64,000 nt of DNA from the NCBI RefSeq assembly GCF_033115175.1, contig NC_084829.1:133520996-133584995 (forward strand), written 5' to 3'. The DNA is from Lepus europaeus. Taxonomy: Eukaryota > Chordata > Mammalia > Lagomorpha > Leporidae. The notes beneath the pieces were generated by a model that had not been told where the DNA came from, did no database searches, and worked only from the letters and a program-made list of their open reading frames with translations. Shown piece after piece: positions 10,262-21,226 of this stretch (position 1 is the stretch's first letter; every line of letters starts with the position of its first letter). The translations under genes were made by a program, and so were the position numbers.

Positions 10262-10960
10262 CTAAGAAAAATCTGATATGACATCAAGATTTGCTGCATT
10301 GACACCAAATATCAAAGCGCTACTGAGAAAAAAAAAAAAAAAAACAGCTGTAGAGAACCAGAGCAAGTGAGGGTAGAACTGAATAAACATCCCAGCTTTG
10401 GCTGTCATGTCTCTTGCCACAGATGCCACTGTGGTAATGGTAATGCATACTTCATGAGTGGTCACAGAAACAGACAGCACAGCCTCACCAAAAGGAACAC
10501 AAAGGAATGAGTGTGCTCGTAGCCTTTGAACCTGCTTGAGGAACAGTCCCAATAGTGTTCCTCCCAAAAGAAGGCAAGCAGCTACACAGAGTAGCAACAA
10601 TGCCGTGTCCTTAATGCTGTTCGTTATGTTTTCTGTTTTTCCGAAACTTTTTACGTAGTCATAGCCCTCTTCTAAGTTCCTAGGTTGGTAACTACTTCTT
10701 AATTCAATTTGTAAAATGGTTAGCCAGTTCATCTACTTGGAAAGCAGCTGCAGGAATGCTGATTAGTGATATTTTTGGTTCATCCCTGATTGAATTTAAC
10801 CCAGACTCTAAGTTCATAAGCCTATGTATTTTCACATGGTTTCACAAATTCCATAGCAAATAATTACCTTTGGTTTTGGTTTTTGTCTGTGTTTTCTTTT
10901 CCCAATGGTGTGAGCCAACCAACACCCAACCATAGTGAGTCATCTCTCAGGAGGTTTTTA
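10262..10960 (-). pseudogene. Possible decayed coding sequence, membrane-protein-like
   Basis: The minus strand is open for 156 codons (10732-10262) and contains a hydrophobic segment (TALLLLCVAACLLLGGTLLG). Upstream, another frame (about 10830-10700) reads plausible protein (ISIPAAAFQVDELANHFTN) up to a stop, so the two would need a frameshift to join. I do not recognise the family. Part of the C-terminal hydrophobicity comes from a T-run at 10328-10346. No poly-A tail or target duplication was found, so retrocopy status is unproven. It could be a chance open frame. Confidence 0.28.
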
Positions 10961-10984
10961 GCAATCCATTCCCAAAATCTCAGG

Positions 10985-11165
10985 AACCTGGATTTGAATC
11001 TCTGCTGTACTTCTTACTGAGCAGAGTGAATTCACCAGGAGACCTGACTTCTCTAAGCTTTCGTTTCCTCATCTGTAAAATGCACCAAAAATAGTATTAA
11101 CTTTTAGAGCTGCTGTTAGAATTAAGGAGATGATCTAGGTAAAACATAGAATAAAGCATACAATT
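10985..11165 (+). repeat. MIR, source of the 24-bp repeat unit
   Basis: Plus-strand MIR landmarks: AATCTCTGCTGTACTT, TTCCTCATCTGTAAAATG at about 11065-11082, then the region before AATTAAGGAGATGA. The segment replacing the usual GGGATAATAGTACCTACC is ACCAAAAATAGTATTAAC, which matches the tandem array 850 bp away. Confidence 0.85.
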
Positions 11166-11365
11166 AAGTTATACTATGTTACTGCATAATTTACTATTTA
11201 ACACAATACTTATCTGTGGAACTTAGCTATTATTTTGTAGTGATCCTTCTTTATCTACTTGTCCTTTAACCATTGATCTTTCTAGAATCAGAGATTAGAA
11301 AAAGTGACATTAATCTATTCATTAGATTTATATGAATCAATATATTGATTTTTGTTATTCTAATT

Positions 11366-11713
11366 TTAAAGTTTATTTATTTATTTTCATTTACTTGAAA
11401 GTAAGCACAACAGACAGAGAGACAGAGACAGTGACAGAGACAGAGAGACAGAGAAATCTTCCATCCTCTGGTCATTGCCCAAATGCCTGCAATAGGCAGA
11501 ATGGGAACAGGACAAAGCAAGTAATCTGGGGTTCTATCCAGTTCTCTCACATGAGTGGCGGGGCTCCAAGCACTCAGACAATCATCTGCTACCTCTTGGG
11601 ATGCACTAGCAGAAATTGGATCAGAAGCAGAGCAGCTGGGACTTGAACTGGCACTCCAATAGAAGATGCGGTCATCCCAAGCAGCATTTTAACCTACTGC
11701 GAAAATTGTGCCT
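11366..11713 (-). mobile_element. CSINE, diverged
   Basis: Tail complement at 11371-11400, GACAGAGA tract, CTTCCATCCTCTGG, and a head side ending near TGCCTCAAGTG. The target duplication is not resolvable. Confidence 0.8.
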
Positions 11714-11833
11714 CAAGTGATTTAATGTAAATAAAATGTGTTAAGTACTCATATAAAATAATCAGATGCAGCATTCTATCACAAATACCCAAGATATGAA
11801 TATAATCCATCAAGACCCCAAATAAAATGGGCA

Positions 11834-12205
11834 GGGGCCAGCATTGCGGCATAACAGATAAAGCAGCTGCCTGTGATGCTACTTCCAATATGAGCAGTGG
11901 TTCATGTCCCAGCTGCTCCACTTCCCATCCAGCTCCCTGCTAATGGCCTGGTAAAAGCCACGGAGGATGATCCAAGTATTAGGGCCCCTGCCACCCATGT
12001 GGGTGACCTGGTTAAAGCTCCTGGCTCCTAGCTTCTACCTGGCTCCTCCTAGCCATTGCAGTCATCTGGGGAGTGAAACAGCAGATGGAAAATTCTCTAT
12101 CTGTTTCTCTCTCTCCCTATCTCTCTCTTTCTCTTTTTGTCTCTCTTCATCTCACTGTCTCTCCCTGAATGACTTTCAAATAAATAAATAAATCTTAAAA
12201 AAAAT
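11834..12205 (+). mobile_element. CSINE, full length with long CT tract
   Basis: It starts GGGGCCAGCATTGCGGC. The B box GGTTCATGTCCCAGC lies near 11900, an extended CT tract at 12098-12160, and the AAATAAATAAAT tail at 12178-12195. Confidence 0.9.
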
Positions 12206-12208
12206 AAA

Positions 12209-12560
12209 TAAGTACAATAGACGGAGACAGGAGGATGGGAGGAGGACTCAACGTATTTTGTATCTTCATGTCTTTTTTGTTCACCTTCTTCTTCTGGGGC
12301 CCTAGGCTCTTTGTTGCTTCTTCCTGGTTCCAATTTGTCTTCACTGCAATGCTGCTCTCAGACCTATCCCTACCAGACCCTTCAAACTCTGTGCATGTTT
12401 GTGATACTTCCTCCAAGTGTGGTCCACTGTGATGTCATGTTGAAAAAAGTCCCACTAGGTTAGTTGTAAAGGACAATGGCACTACTTGCCCAAAATATGT
12501 CCATGTGAACAAATGAGTTTTGATTTAACTCAAAAGAATCAATGTTTAGTGGTGAGGTGT
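12209..12560. other. Single-copy sequence
   Basis: No repeat or exon is recognised. A 65-codon frame at 12235-12432 has an antisense counterpart and no splice context. Confidence 0.45.
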
Positions 12561-12573
12561 TGGGGAATTCTTT

Positions 12574-12900
12574 TCTTTAAAGATTTATTTATTTACTTGA
12601 AAGGCAGAGTTACAGAGGCAGAAGCAGAGGCACAGAGAGAGAGGTTTTCCATTTGCTGGTTCACTCCCCAAATGTCCTCAAAGGCCAGGTCTGGGCCAAT
12701 CCAAAACCAGGAGCTTGTAGCTTCTTCCCTGTCTCCCACATGGATGCAGGGGTCCTGAGAATTGGACCATCTTCTACTGCTTTCCCAGGCCAGAGCAGAG
12801 AGCTGGATCGGAATTGGTGCTGCCGGGACTGGAACCCAGGCCTATATAGGATGTCGGTACTAGAGGGGACAGCTCTTACCTACTAAGCCACAGCACTGGC
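12574..12900 (-). mobile_element. CSINE, full length
   Basis: Reverse copy with target duplication TGGGGAATTCTTT at 12561-12573 and 12901-12913 (exact). Confidence 0.94.
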
Positions 12901-12913
12901 TGGGGAATTCTTT

Positions 12914-14222
12914 ATAGACCTGTAAGAGAGACATTCTGAGAAAAGAAAGTTTGCTTGATAGATTAAACCTATCAACTGATTAATAATTATGCAGCCCTAT
13001 GGTGTTCCTAGTCTTGATTATACATGTTCACTTGTAACAAATACATCTCCACCTAGACACATTGTTTATTTGTGTAAGTTTCATTAGACTGCCCCAATAC
13101 TTTTTCACATGTAATTTTGTCCACTAATCTGAATCACTCCTTCCCCTTCCCCCATCACTTGAAAGTTGTCACAAGATACCATCTGAATAACAGCCATATT
13201 CACACACTCATGATAATCTGGACCTGAAAAGTAATTATCCTGGATTAGCACAGGTCCGCTGATGCTAAATTAGCAGCCAAATGCATGCACACAGTTGCTC
13301 TCTGATCCTCAGTTACTCGTCAGAGAAAACCTGAAGAAATCTGAGCAGTCCTTTTGCTATTGGTGTAATTCACTTACCATTTATAGATCTGGCCTCAGTT
13401 GGGAAACAGAGTTCTTAGTCACTAAGAAACTCATCCAACCTAGGTACATATTAGGAAACGATTAAATGCTTATTCATTGGCTAGCAAATGAGAAACTATA
13501 AAGGGGAAGGGCAGAGTGAATACTCATGCTGTTGCAGGTCGTGGAGATAAATCACTGAGGTAGATCCCCTTTTTCTTCATATTAGGAAATGGAGCACAGA
13601 GAGGAAAAACTGGCAACAAAGGGTGACAGAAGTGGACCTTATGTCCAGGGCTCTGGATTCCTCGTGTAGTGCTTCTTTGATTACAAGGTCTGGTCCATGT
13701 ATCACAGGAAAAACACTTATGGGCATAAAACAGAGTTGATGGGGGAGCTATAAAGTGCCCTCACCAATAATGAGAAAGAACTGCTTTGCCCACTGAAAGA
13801 CAGACACCTGAATTACAGCTCTCTCTTCTAATTCTGCGTCTGAACGATGTTTATAATAGCCTCCACCTGTGAGGATTATCCATTTATATATTTTCATCTT
13901 TGTATCACTAATTCTAAAAAGAATTACAAGTTCATTTGTTTTGCCGCTGGCTTACAACTGGACAATGAGATCAATCTACATGTACCATGAGGGCAGTTAT
14001 TCCTGTAAGCCATCACCCACACCTCAAATCACTCTGTTCTTCCTGTAATACTACAACAAGCAAGAGATCCAGAGCAAAGGTTTCTCTATGATTCAAGTAA
14101 AGAATACAAGACGATATTATGAAATTACAGAGAACACCAAGAGCAAGAATATTGGGAGAGTTAAGAATGAAGTGATTAATGTGGTACTAATACAACATTA
14201 TTCATACTGATGCAAGGGTTAG
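12914..14222. other. Single-copy sequence, 1.3 kb
   Basis: No gene is seen. The part at about 13,225-13,320 (GGATTAGCACAGG, GCTAAATTAGCAGCC, ATGCATGCACAC) is less AT-biased than its surroundings and could be a conserved non-coding element. That would need alignment to other mammals. Confidence 0.4.
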
Positions 14223-14235
14223 ACAAGGGTTTGGA

Positions 14236-14552
14236 GAGCCAGCATCATGGTACAGTGGGTTAAACTACTGCTTTTGATGCTAATGTTCCATATTAGAGCA
14301 TCCTTGCTGCTATCTTTCTGATTCACCTTCCTGCTAATGCACCTGTGAAGGCAGTGGCAGATAATTCAAGTGTTTGAACCCCTGTCACCCATGTGGGAGA
14401 CCAGGATGGAATTCTGGCACCTGCCATAGACATGGCTGTTGTGGCCATCTGGGGAGTGAACCAGCAGACAGAGAGGATCTCTCTCTCTCCCCTTCCCCTG
14501 ATCCCCACAACACTGCAATTCAAACAAATAACTAAATAAATCTTTAAAGAAA
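14236..14552 (+). mobile_element. CSINE, diverged
   Basis: The head GAGCCAGCATCATGG is followed by a shortened CT tract. The target duplication ACAAGGGTTTGGA (14223-14235) and ACAAGGGCTTGGA (14553-14565) confirms the limits. Confidence 0.9.
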
Positions 14553-14565
14553 ACAAGGGCTTGGA

Positions 14566-15119
14566 AATTTGGGGCTTGTAATAGAAATAGCTTTAGATAA
14601 ATCATTTAAGTCAATCAATATAGTGCAAGCAATTTTTTTTGTTTTCTTTTATTTTGCTTAAAGTAACAATTTATTGCTTGATGTCAGTGTGCACCAACTT
14701 AATTTAGCATTCAGCTGTCTCTGATCAGCCCAACAATTTGGAATCTATGCATCTTAACATTGTGTTACTTTTCATTTTGATTCAAGAATGTTAAAATTCT
14801 TCTATAAACCATTCAACTAAATGGATTTATGGAAATCTTCTGATAGGAAGCAAGACTGAATTATTCTAACTGTTGAGAAACATGGTTTGTTTTCCTCTTG
14901 TACCTTTTAGAATGTAAGTGCCTCAGTCCCAACACCCTATCTGTGTAAATCGGATGACTCAGAGGACCTCTCTTGTATCCATAGGGAGGCCCACTTCTTT
15001 GAATGAACACAGGAGTCCCAGTCAGACACAGTTGGAATTCCCAGAGCATGTGTTCCAAATATCCCTAACCAAGATACCATTTTCCTTCATCCTATGCATC
15101 CTACTATTCTTATGACTTA
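14566..15119. other. Single-copy sequence
   Basis: No repeat is recognised. Opposed short open frames around 14861-15115 are antisense shadows of each other without splice support. Confidence 0.45.
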
Positions 15120-15134
15120 AAAATTACTGTCTCA

Positions 15135-15473
15135 GGGGCCAGCATTAGGGTGCAGCGAGTTAAGCCGCCACTTCCAATGCTGGCATCCCATATCGGCACC
15201 AGTTCATGTCTCAGCTCTGCTGCTCCACTTCCTATCCAGCTCCTTACAAACATACCCAAGAAACCAGTGGAAAATGGCCCAAGAACTTAGGCCCCTGCTA
15301 CCTATAGGGGAGACCTGGAGAAGACTACGGACTCCAGGCTTCAGCCTCATCCAAACCCAGCCATTATGGCCATTTGGGGAGTTAACTGGCAGAGAGAGAA
15401 TCTCTCTCTCTCTCTCCCTCTCTCTCTCTCTGTAACTCTCCCTTTCAAATAAATAAAATTTAAAGTCTTTTAA
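15135..15473 (+). mobile_element. CSINE, full length
   Basis: The head is GGGGCCAGCATTAGGG, with a (TC)n tract at 15400-15432. Target duplication AAAATTACTGTCTCA (15120-15134) against AAAATTACTATCTCA (15474-15488). Confidence 0.93.
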
Positions 15474-15488
15474 AAAATTACTATCTCA

Positions 15489-17034
15489 AAACTGAAAATT
15501 CCCAGAAATGCAAGAGTGAGAGTTAAAATGAGCTGCATTCAAATGAGAGTGAAATTATGGGGTTGGGAAAAATGTTTTCTTGGTTTGTTTGATTAACACT
15601 TTGCCACCAAGATACATTTTCCTTTGAGGTTTCTTATTCTGGATAATTTTTAATGTAATTGGTTAGTTATTCTTTACTTGACTATATCTTAAAAAAGAAA
15701 TTTGCCACTAACTATAAAATGTTCATGTTCAGTCCAAAGTAATCCAGACTTCAAAGAGATCCAAAATGTGTATTTCCAAGTGACATCTCTCAGTATGCAG
15801 CTGTATTACTGACTGAGGTAGACATCTGAAACCAACAATTAAAGTTACTGAATGCCAGGGCTCTTCAAAGACTAAAGGTCCTTGCAGTACCTATCATAGC
15901 AACTTATACCCAAGTCTTGCTTGATACTCATTTAGTGGTACAAGAATAACAATTTTCAGAGCTAAAACTCAATGTTCACTAAATCAGCACAAAGCAGTAC
16001 ATTTTAATAAACAGCCATATTATCATCCAAGTGTATTCCTTAACCATCCTAGCCTCTACTCTCATTATTTAAGTGGCATCAATTACAGGATATTGCTTAC
16101 ATTTAAATCTTCAATAGAAGTAACAAAAAGCCAAGAATTTCATGACTATTGAGCCTTAATTAATAATACTCACTGTACACACACACACACACACACAAAC
16201 CCTCTCCCTCTCCCAAGATACTACATTTCAGATTGAGGTCTAGCAAAGCAATTTTCCTGTTCCATGATCAGGAAACTCAAAATTTATACAGCCATGACTG
16301 CTCCAGAAACTCAGGCAAGGCAGGTAAACATAAGAAAGTATTGTTATCAAGCTCTAAATTGGGAGTCAAACTATTTATTTATGTAACAAGTACTTATGAG
16401 TACAGACTATATACCAGGTCCTGAGCTGGAACTAAAAGAATATGAGTTGTGGATGGTGGCAGATGCTAAAACTGAAAGGTGCACATCCTTAGGTGTGACT
16501 GTATTGAAAAGCAGCATGTGCCTCCATCTAGCCCTACCCCTCCCTTTCTACTTCTTACCAGTTGAGAGCCTATTTTCTGATTCCTCCATTGCTTGATGTT
16601 CACTCAAAAGAACAAATTACTAGGACTACACAGAATTTATTATAGCGATTTGAAGAAACTTAATAATGAAATCATGCCATTTTTAAGTAGGACATATTAT
16701 TTATCATTTTAAACAGTTATGGTCTTGGATATTTGGTAGATTTCCAATATAAATCTTAGTTTTCCAAAAGTTTTCAAAGTGGAATCCTTAAATTTTTAAT
16801 AGACTGATGAATCTTATTTCCATATTACATAAGAAAAATAACATAAACAACATATAAAATTACTGGTAAGATTAATGAATGTTGGGCTACAAACTAATTT
16901 GGAGAAAGAAGTATATTTTTTGTTATTGGCTTTTATTTTTGGAGTCAAGTTCTTTCTGCATCAAAGATTATATTATAAATAATAGGGTAAAAGTATTCTT
17001 TTGAATAAGATACTATCAACTGGAAAACAATATT
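15489..17034. other. Single-copy sequence with a (CA)n and a weak MIR-like patch
   Basis: (CA)n lies at about 16173-16197. The stretch 16375-16450 (TATATACCAGGTCCTGAGCTGG) resembles the edge of a MIR. No exon is supported. Confidence 0.4.
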
Positions 17035-17050
17035 ATAAATGGCAATTTTA

Positions 17051-17364
17051 TTTATTTTAAAAAATATGTATTTATTCATTTATTTGAAAGCCCAGGTATA
17101 GAGAGAGATAGAAGGAGAGATCTTTCATCTGCATGTTCACTCCTCAAATGGCCACAACAGCCAGTGCTGAGCCAGGCCAAAGGCAGAAGCCTGAAGCTTC
17201 ATCCCCCTTATGAGTGGTAGGGGCACCGTTAAGCCATTTTCTGCTGCCTTTTCAAGGCCATTAGCTGGATAGGAAGTGGAGCAGCCAAGACACAAAACAG
17301 TGCCCCTATGGGATGCTGGCATTGTGGGTGATGGATTTACCCAGTATACCACACTGCCAGCCCC
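17051..17364 (-). mobile_element. CSINE
   Basis: Reverse copy between ATAAATGGCAATTTTA (17035-17050) and ATAAATGGCATTTTTA (17365-17380). The head complement ACACTGCCAGCCCC is at its right end. Confidence 0.93.
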
Positions 17365-17380
17365 ATAAATGGCATTTTTA

Positions 17381-18099
17381 AGGTTTAGTATCAAACAATA
17401 CTAAATAGAAAATACACATAAAATGTTTTTGAAGATCTAGAGGGAGAAATTTTCAGTTAAATATCAAATCTTTTGGATGATAATTAAACCATCCCACTCT
17501 ATGAAGTGACAAGCAAACCTTCAGAATATAAGGTTTTGTGTACCAGCAGCTTTATAGAGGTGAATTATAGATTGCAGACCACAAGACACACTCAGCAGAA
17601 AGTACCACAAAGAGTATTTAGGAATGATGGCTTCTAAATTATTGATTACAACCAAAGGATGACTATTGTAATTAAATTACTCTGTAGAAATTCACCGAAG
17701 TTCAGAAAATACTATAAAAAAGAATTTTATTACATTTTTGACATTGTTTAAAAATGTTGGCATATTGGAGACATAAAGAAATGTTTTTTCTACTTTTTGC
17801 CCATAATTATGATTCATGAGTGATGGGAATGGAATTAAAGTTTGGGTGACCACACTCCATGAAAAATCTAATGGGATTTGGGAAGGTCCAAACAAAAGTT
17901 AAAGTTAAGGAGTTTTCAGTGTGTTCATTTCTTCATTTTATACAGTTGGGGCTCTTCATTTTTCCTCACAAATGAATTCTGGAGAACTTGTTACAAAAGT
18001 CAAGTCCATGAAGTAATCAGGTCATCAAGAAGCATTTAAGAATACTAAAATGAGGGGACAGTGGTCATGAGAAGAGAAGTTTGAAGGCAAGGTGCTTGG
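17381..18099. other. Single-copy sequence
   Basis: AT-rich with no repeat or coding signal recognised. Confidence 0.45.
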
Positions 18100-18314
18100 C
18101 ACAGTAATTGGGTTGTAGATAGGGTGCTTATATTTCATATTGGAATGCCTGGATTGAGTCCCAGCATCACTTCAAATCTTGCTTCTTGCTATTGTGTACT
18201 CAGGGAGGCAGCAAATGAATGTTTTAGTACTTGGATCCCTGCAACCCTTGTATCTGACTTTGGCCTGGCCCACCTAGGCTGTCACAGGCAGTGAGAGAGT
18301 AAAGCAACAGATGG

Positions 18315-18357
<43 letters not shown>
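18100..18357 (+). mobile_element. Old CSINE-like SINE ending in (TC)n
   Basis: It has the older-family order: TTGGAATGCCTGGATTGAGTCCC near 18140, the region before GGGAGGCAGCAAATGA, then AAAGCAACAGATGGAG and an uninterrupted (TC)n of about 40 bp at 18316-18356. The A-rich tail is lost. Confidence 0.75.
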
Positions 18358-18358
<1 letters not shown>

Positions 18359-18614
18359 TATGAGTGTATGTGTGTGTGCCTTTTACAGAGATTGGAAAGG
18401 AAGAAAAAAAAATTTAAAAAGGGAGTTTTTCAAAAGTGAAGATTAACTCATGTAATAATTATTAATGAAAACTAGAATCCAAGGATCAACTTAATAGGCA
18501 GAGAAGGCTGTTCTGCTTATCAGACCATCTCAAATCCTGGGTCATATAGAAACTGTAAAAAGAAGATGGAAATCACAGACACTGATTTTAAAATTTTGAA
18601 AATATCATGCCTAC

Positions 18615-18951
18615 TTCGGGTCTGGCGCCGTGGCTCACTTGGTTAATCCTCCGCCTGCGGCGCCAGAATCCCACATGGGCACCAGGTTCTAGTCCCAGTT
18701 GCTCCTCTTCCAGTTCAGCTTCCTGCTGTGGCCCAGGAAGGCAGTGGAGGATGGCCCAAGTGCTTGGGCTCCTGCACCCACATGGGAGACCAGGAAGAAG
18801 CACCTGGCTCCTGGCTTCAATCGACGCAGCACCGGGCATGGCTGGGCATGGCGGCCATTTGGGGAGTGAACCAACAGAAGGAAGACCTTCCTCTCTGTAT
18901 CTCTCTCTCACTGTCTGTAACTCTGCCTGTCAAATAAATAAATAAATAAAA
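18615..18951 (+). mobile_element. CSINE, young full length
   Basis: GGTCTGGCGCCGTGGCTCAC head, B box GGTTCTAGTCCCAG near 18687, and an (AAAT)n tail. Target duplication AATATCATGCCTAC (18601-18614) against TATATCATGCATAC (18952-18965). Confidence 0.94.
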
Positions 18952-19139
18952 TATATCATGCATACTGAGGTGAGTAATCCCTTATGAGTTTTAATTTGAA
19001 AAATATGCATCCCATTACTTTAGCAGAAATGTTATTGACATGTGAGTAACAGAGGAAATATTTAATTATTTGAGAGCTCTAAGTAAATACAGGTTGAAAA
19101 AAACCAACAAATAATCTATTGCCTTTTACGTTATCTCAG

Positions 19140-19299
19140 CGGCACCAAGGTTCAAGTTCTAGACCCCATAACAAATGATGAAGTAAAACCGGGAGTTTAT
19201 CCAGCTAGTTACTGTGGTTTACAGGATAGTGATGGTCATGAGAAGCTGTTTGAAGTAGGCACACACTTCAAAGTTACAATGAAACAAAAAAGAAACTGA
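19140..19299 (+). CDS. Candidate last coding exon of an unrecognised gene
   Basis: A plausible acceptor (CCTTTTACGTTATCTCAG, ending 19139) precedes a frame of 52 codons plus a TGA at 19297-19299. If real, the exon starts with the last base of a split codon. The peptide is well mixed and not repeat-derived (for example YPASYCGLQDSDGHEKLFEV, then GTHFKVTMKQKRN at the C-terminus). I do not recognise the family. An AATAAA about 570 bp downstream fits a terminal exon. Upstream exons were not identified, and the frame is also open for 18 codons upstream of the acceptor. It may be a pseudogene remnant or chance. Confidence 0.35.
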
Positions 19300-19890
19300 A
19301 ACAAGTTCTTATTTGTTTTGAAATGTGTATAACCCTCAGTGAGGCATTGTTTGAAGACTGAGCTAAATGCATAAACAGTGCTGTTGTGGATTTAATTTAT
19401 GGGATGAGTGTCAGCCTTGATGAGTTGTGATGTCTGTTATTGGGAAACAGCAAATTACTCTTAGTTTTACATATTTATGTGAGGATTGACATACAAAGTA
19501 TGTAAGCTCCTCAGATTAGCTTAAATGCTGATATTTTTCCTACCAATAATGTGAATAACATAAAAAGTGATTGCTTAAAAATTATATTTGTATATCTTAG
19601 GCTATGAAATTTTGTGACAAAATACCGCATGGAAATGATTTTGAATGCCCCAGTGTTAAAACTGCAAGTGAAATTCTGTCACTTATTGTCAGTGCGTCTA
19701 AAATCCATGTACAGTGGTATCCTCTACCTTGATGGTCTGCCTCTGTGTGTTATACGTGCATCATGCTGTGATCTCAGTTTGATAACTTTTTAAATATCAC
19801 AATGATTTACTCAAAGTTCATTGGCATTGTTTTGGGGAGTGTTATCTAATATTGGTGAAACTATTATCAAATAAATATCTCTATCCTTTG
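19300..19890 (+). other. Candidate 3' UTR with poly(A) signal
   Basis: AT-rich, repeat-free sequence follows the candidate stop codon. AATAAA lies at 19870-19875, followed by a T/GT-rich element (CCTTTGTTTTGGT at 19885-19897), the usual arrangement of a cleavage and polyadenylation site. There is no genomic poly-A, which argues against a processed pseudogene. Confidence 0.3.
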
Positions 19891-19897
19891 TTTTGGT

Positions 19898-20660
19898 ACT
19901 AAAATTTGAACAGTAAATTGAAGTCTTGCTTTCTTCTCAGAGTTGATACAATTTTTCAATTAGAAAAACAGTGCTACACTTGCATGCAACAATTCTGGTT
20001 CATTCTTACTGGCCAGTTATAACTTGCTAATAAACTGACAGCCAAATTTATATGCAGTTCTAGAGAAGAGGATAGGTCCCCTTCTCCTGATTCCTGAAAC
20101 TCAATGGCACATGGATCTGTTATTTCATCTTTGCAATAATATCAGGAATTATATACAGCGGGAAATCTATATTAAAGAATTATCTTATAGACTTCCAGTT
20201 TGAGCTAAAAATGCATGGTGCCACCACAGGAGAATAAAGAGCAGGGCAATTCTGTACGCTGATTCTGTAAGCTCTCAAGTATAATATTCTATTAGGAGAG
20301 TTCCTGTTAGCAACACTGTCATTCATACACATAATACCATGCACCTGTTTCATGCTCAATAAGCCTCCACTAGTGAGGGAAGATTTGAAAGACATACATT
20401 TTACTTCCTTTCTCCTAGCACCTTTACCTGCTATGACACAGTGCCGCCCCCCCCCCCTCCCCGAACGAGTTTCTTAACATATCTGCAACTAGACCTTTGT
20501 AGGTAGAAAATGAAAAGTTTGAGACAGATTCCAGCCAAATAAATATACAGGCTTCTAAAATTTGTTTTTCTGTGACAATTCTTGCCTGTTTTTGAAAAAA
20601 GAAAAGAATTTATCTAGAATTTTTTATGGATTACTTACAAAAGTAGAGTAAGCACGTTAA
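19898..20660. other. Single-copy sequence with a C-run
   Basis: No gene or repeat is recognised. A near-homopolymeric C tract lies at 20447-20463. Confidence 0.45.
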
Positions 20661-20672
20661 AGAAACAGTAGA

Positions 20673-20965
20673 GGGGCTGGTGCTATGGCACAGTAGGCTA
20701 AGCCTCCACCTGTGGCACTGGCATCCCTTATGGGCACCAGTTCATGTCCTAGCTACTCCTCTTCTGATTCTGCTCTCTGTTGTGGTGTAGAAAAGCAGTG
20801 GAAGAAGGCCCAAGTGGTTGGGCCCTGGCTTCAGATTGGCCCAGCTCCTGCTGTTGCAGGCACTTAGGGAGTGAATCAGAGGATAGAAGACCTTTCTCTC
20901 TGGCTCTCCCTCTCTGTCTGTAACTCTACTTCTCAAACAAATAATAATTTAAATTAAAAAAAAAT
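20673..20965 (+). mobile_element. CSINE with internal deletion
   Basis: Head GAGGGGCTGGTGCTATGG and tail ending in A-rich AATAATTTAAATTAAAAA. A short duplication, ACAGTAGAGG against ACAGTAGAAGG, flanks it. The middle CACCC...GGAGACC block is missing relative to neighbours. Confidence 0.85.
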
Positions 20966-21000
20966 ACAGTAGAAGGAATTACTTCATAATAGTTTATGAT

Positions 21001-21213
21001 GGGCCGGCGCTGCGCCGCAGCTCAATAGGCTAATCCTCCACCTGCAGCGCCGGCACACAGGGTTCTAGTCCCGGTCGGGGTGCTGGATTGTGTCCCAGCT
21101 GCCCCTCTTCCAGGCCAGCTCTCTGCCATGGCCCGGGAGTGCAGCAGCAGCCATTGGAGGGTGAACCAACGGCAAAGGAAGACCTTTCTCTCTGCCTGTC
21201 CAAAAAAAAAAAA
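21001..21213 (+). mobile_element. Young CSINE, internally deleted, pure-A tail
   Basis: GGGCCGGCGCTGCGCCGC head, and body to GAGTGCAGCAG followed directly by CAGCCATTGGAGGGTGAACC. About 130 bp present in the copy at 61501 are missing. Target duplication AATAGTTTATGAT (20988-21000) against AATAGTTAATGAT (21214-21226). Confidence 0.93.
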
Positions 21214-21226
21214 AATAGTTAATGAT

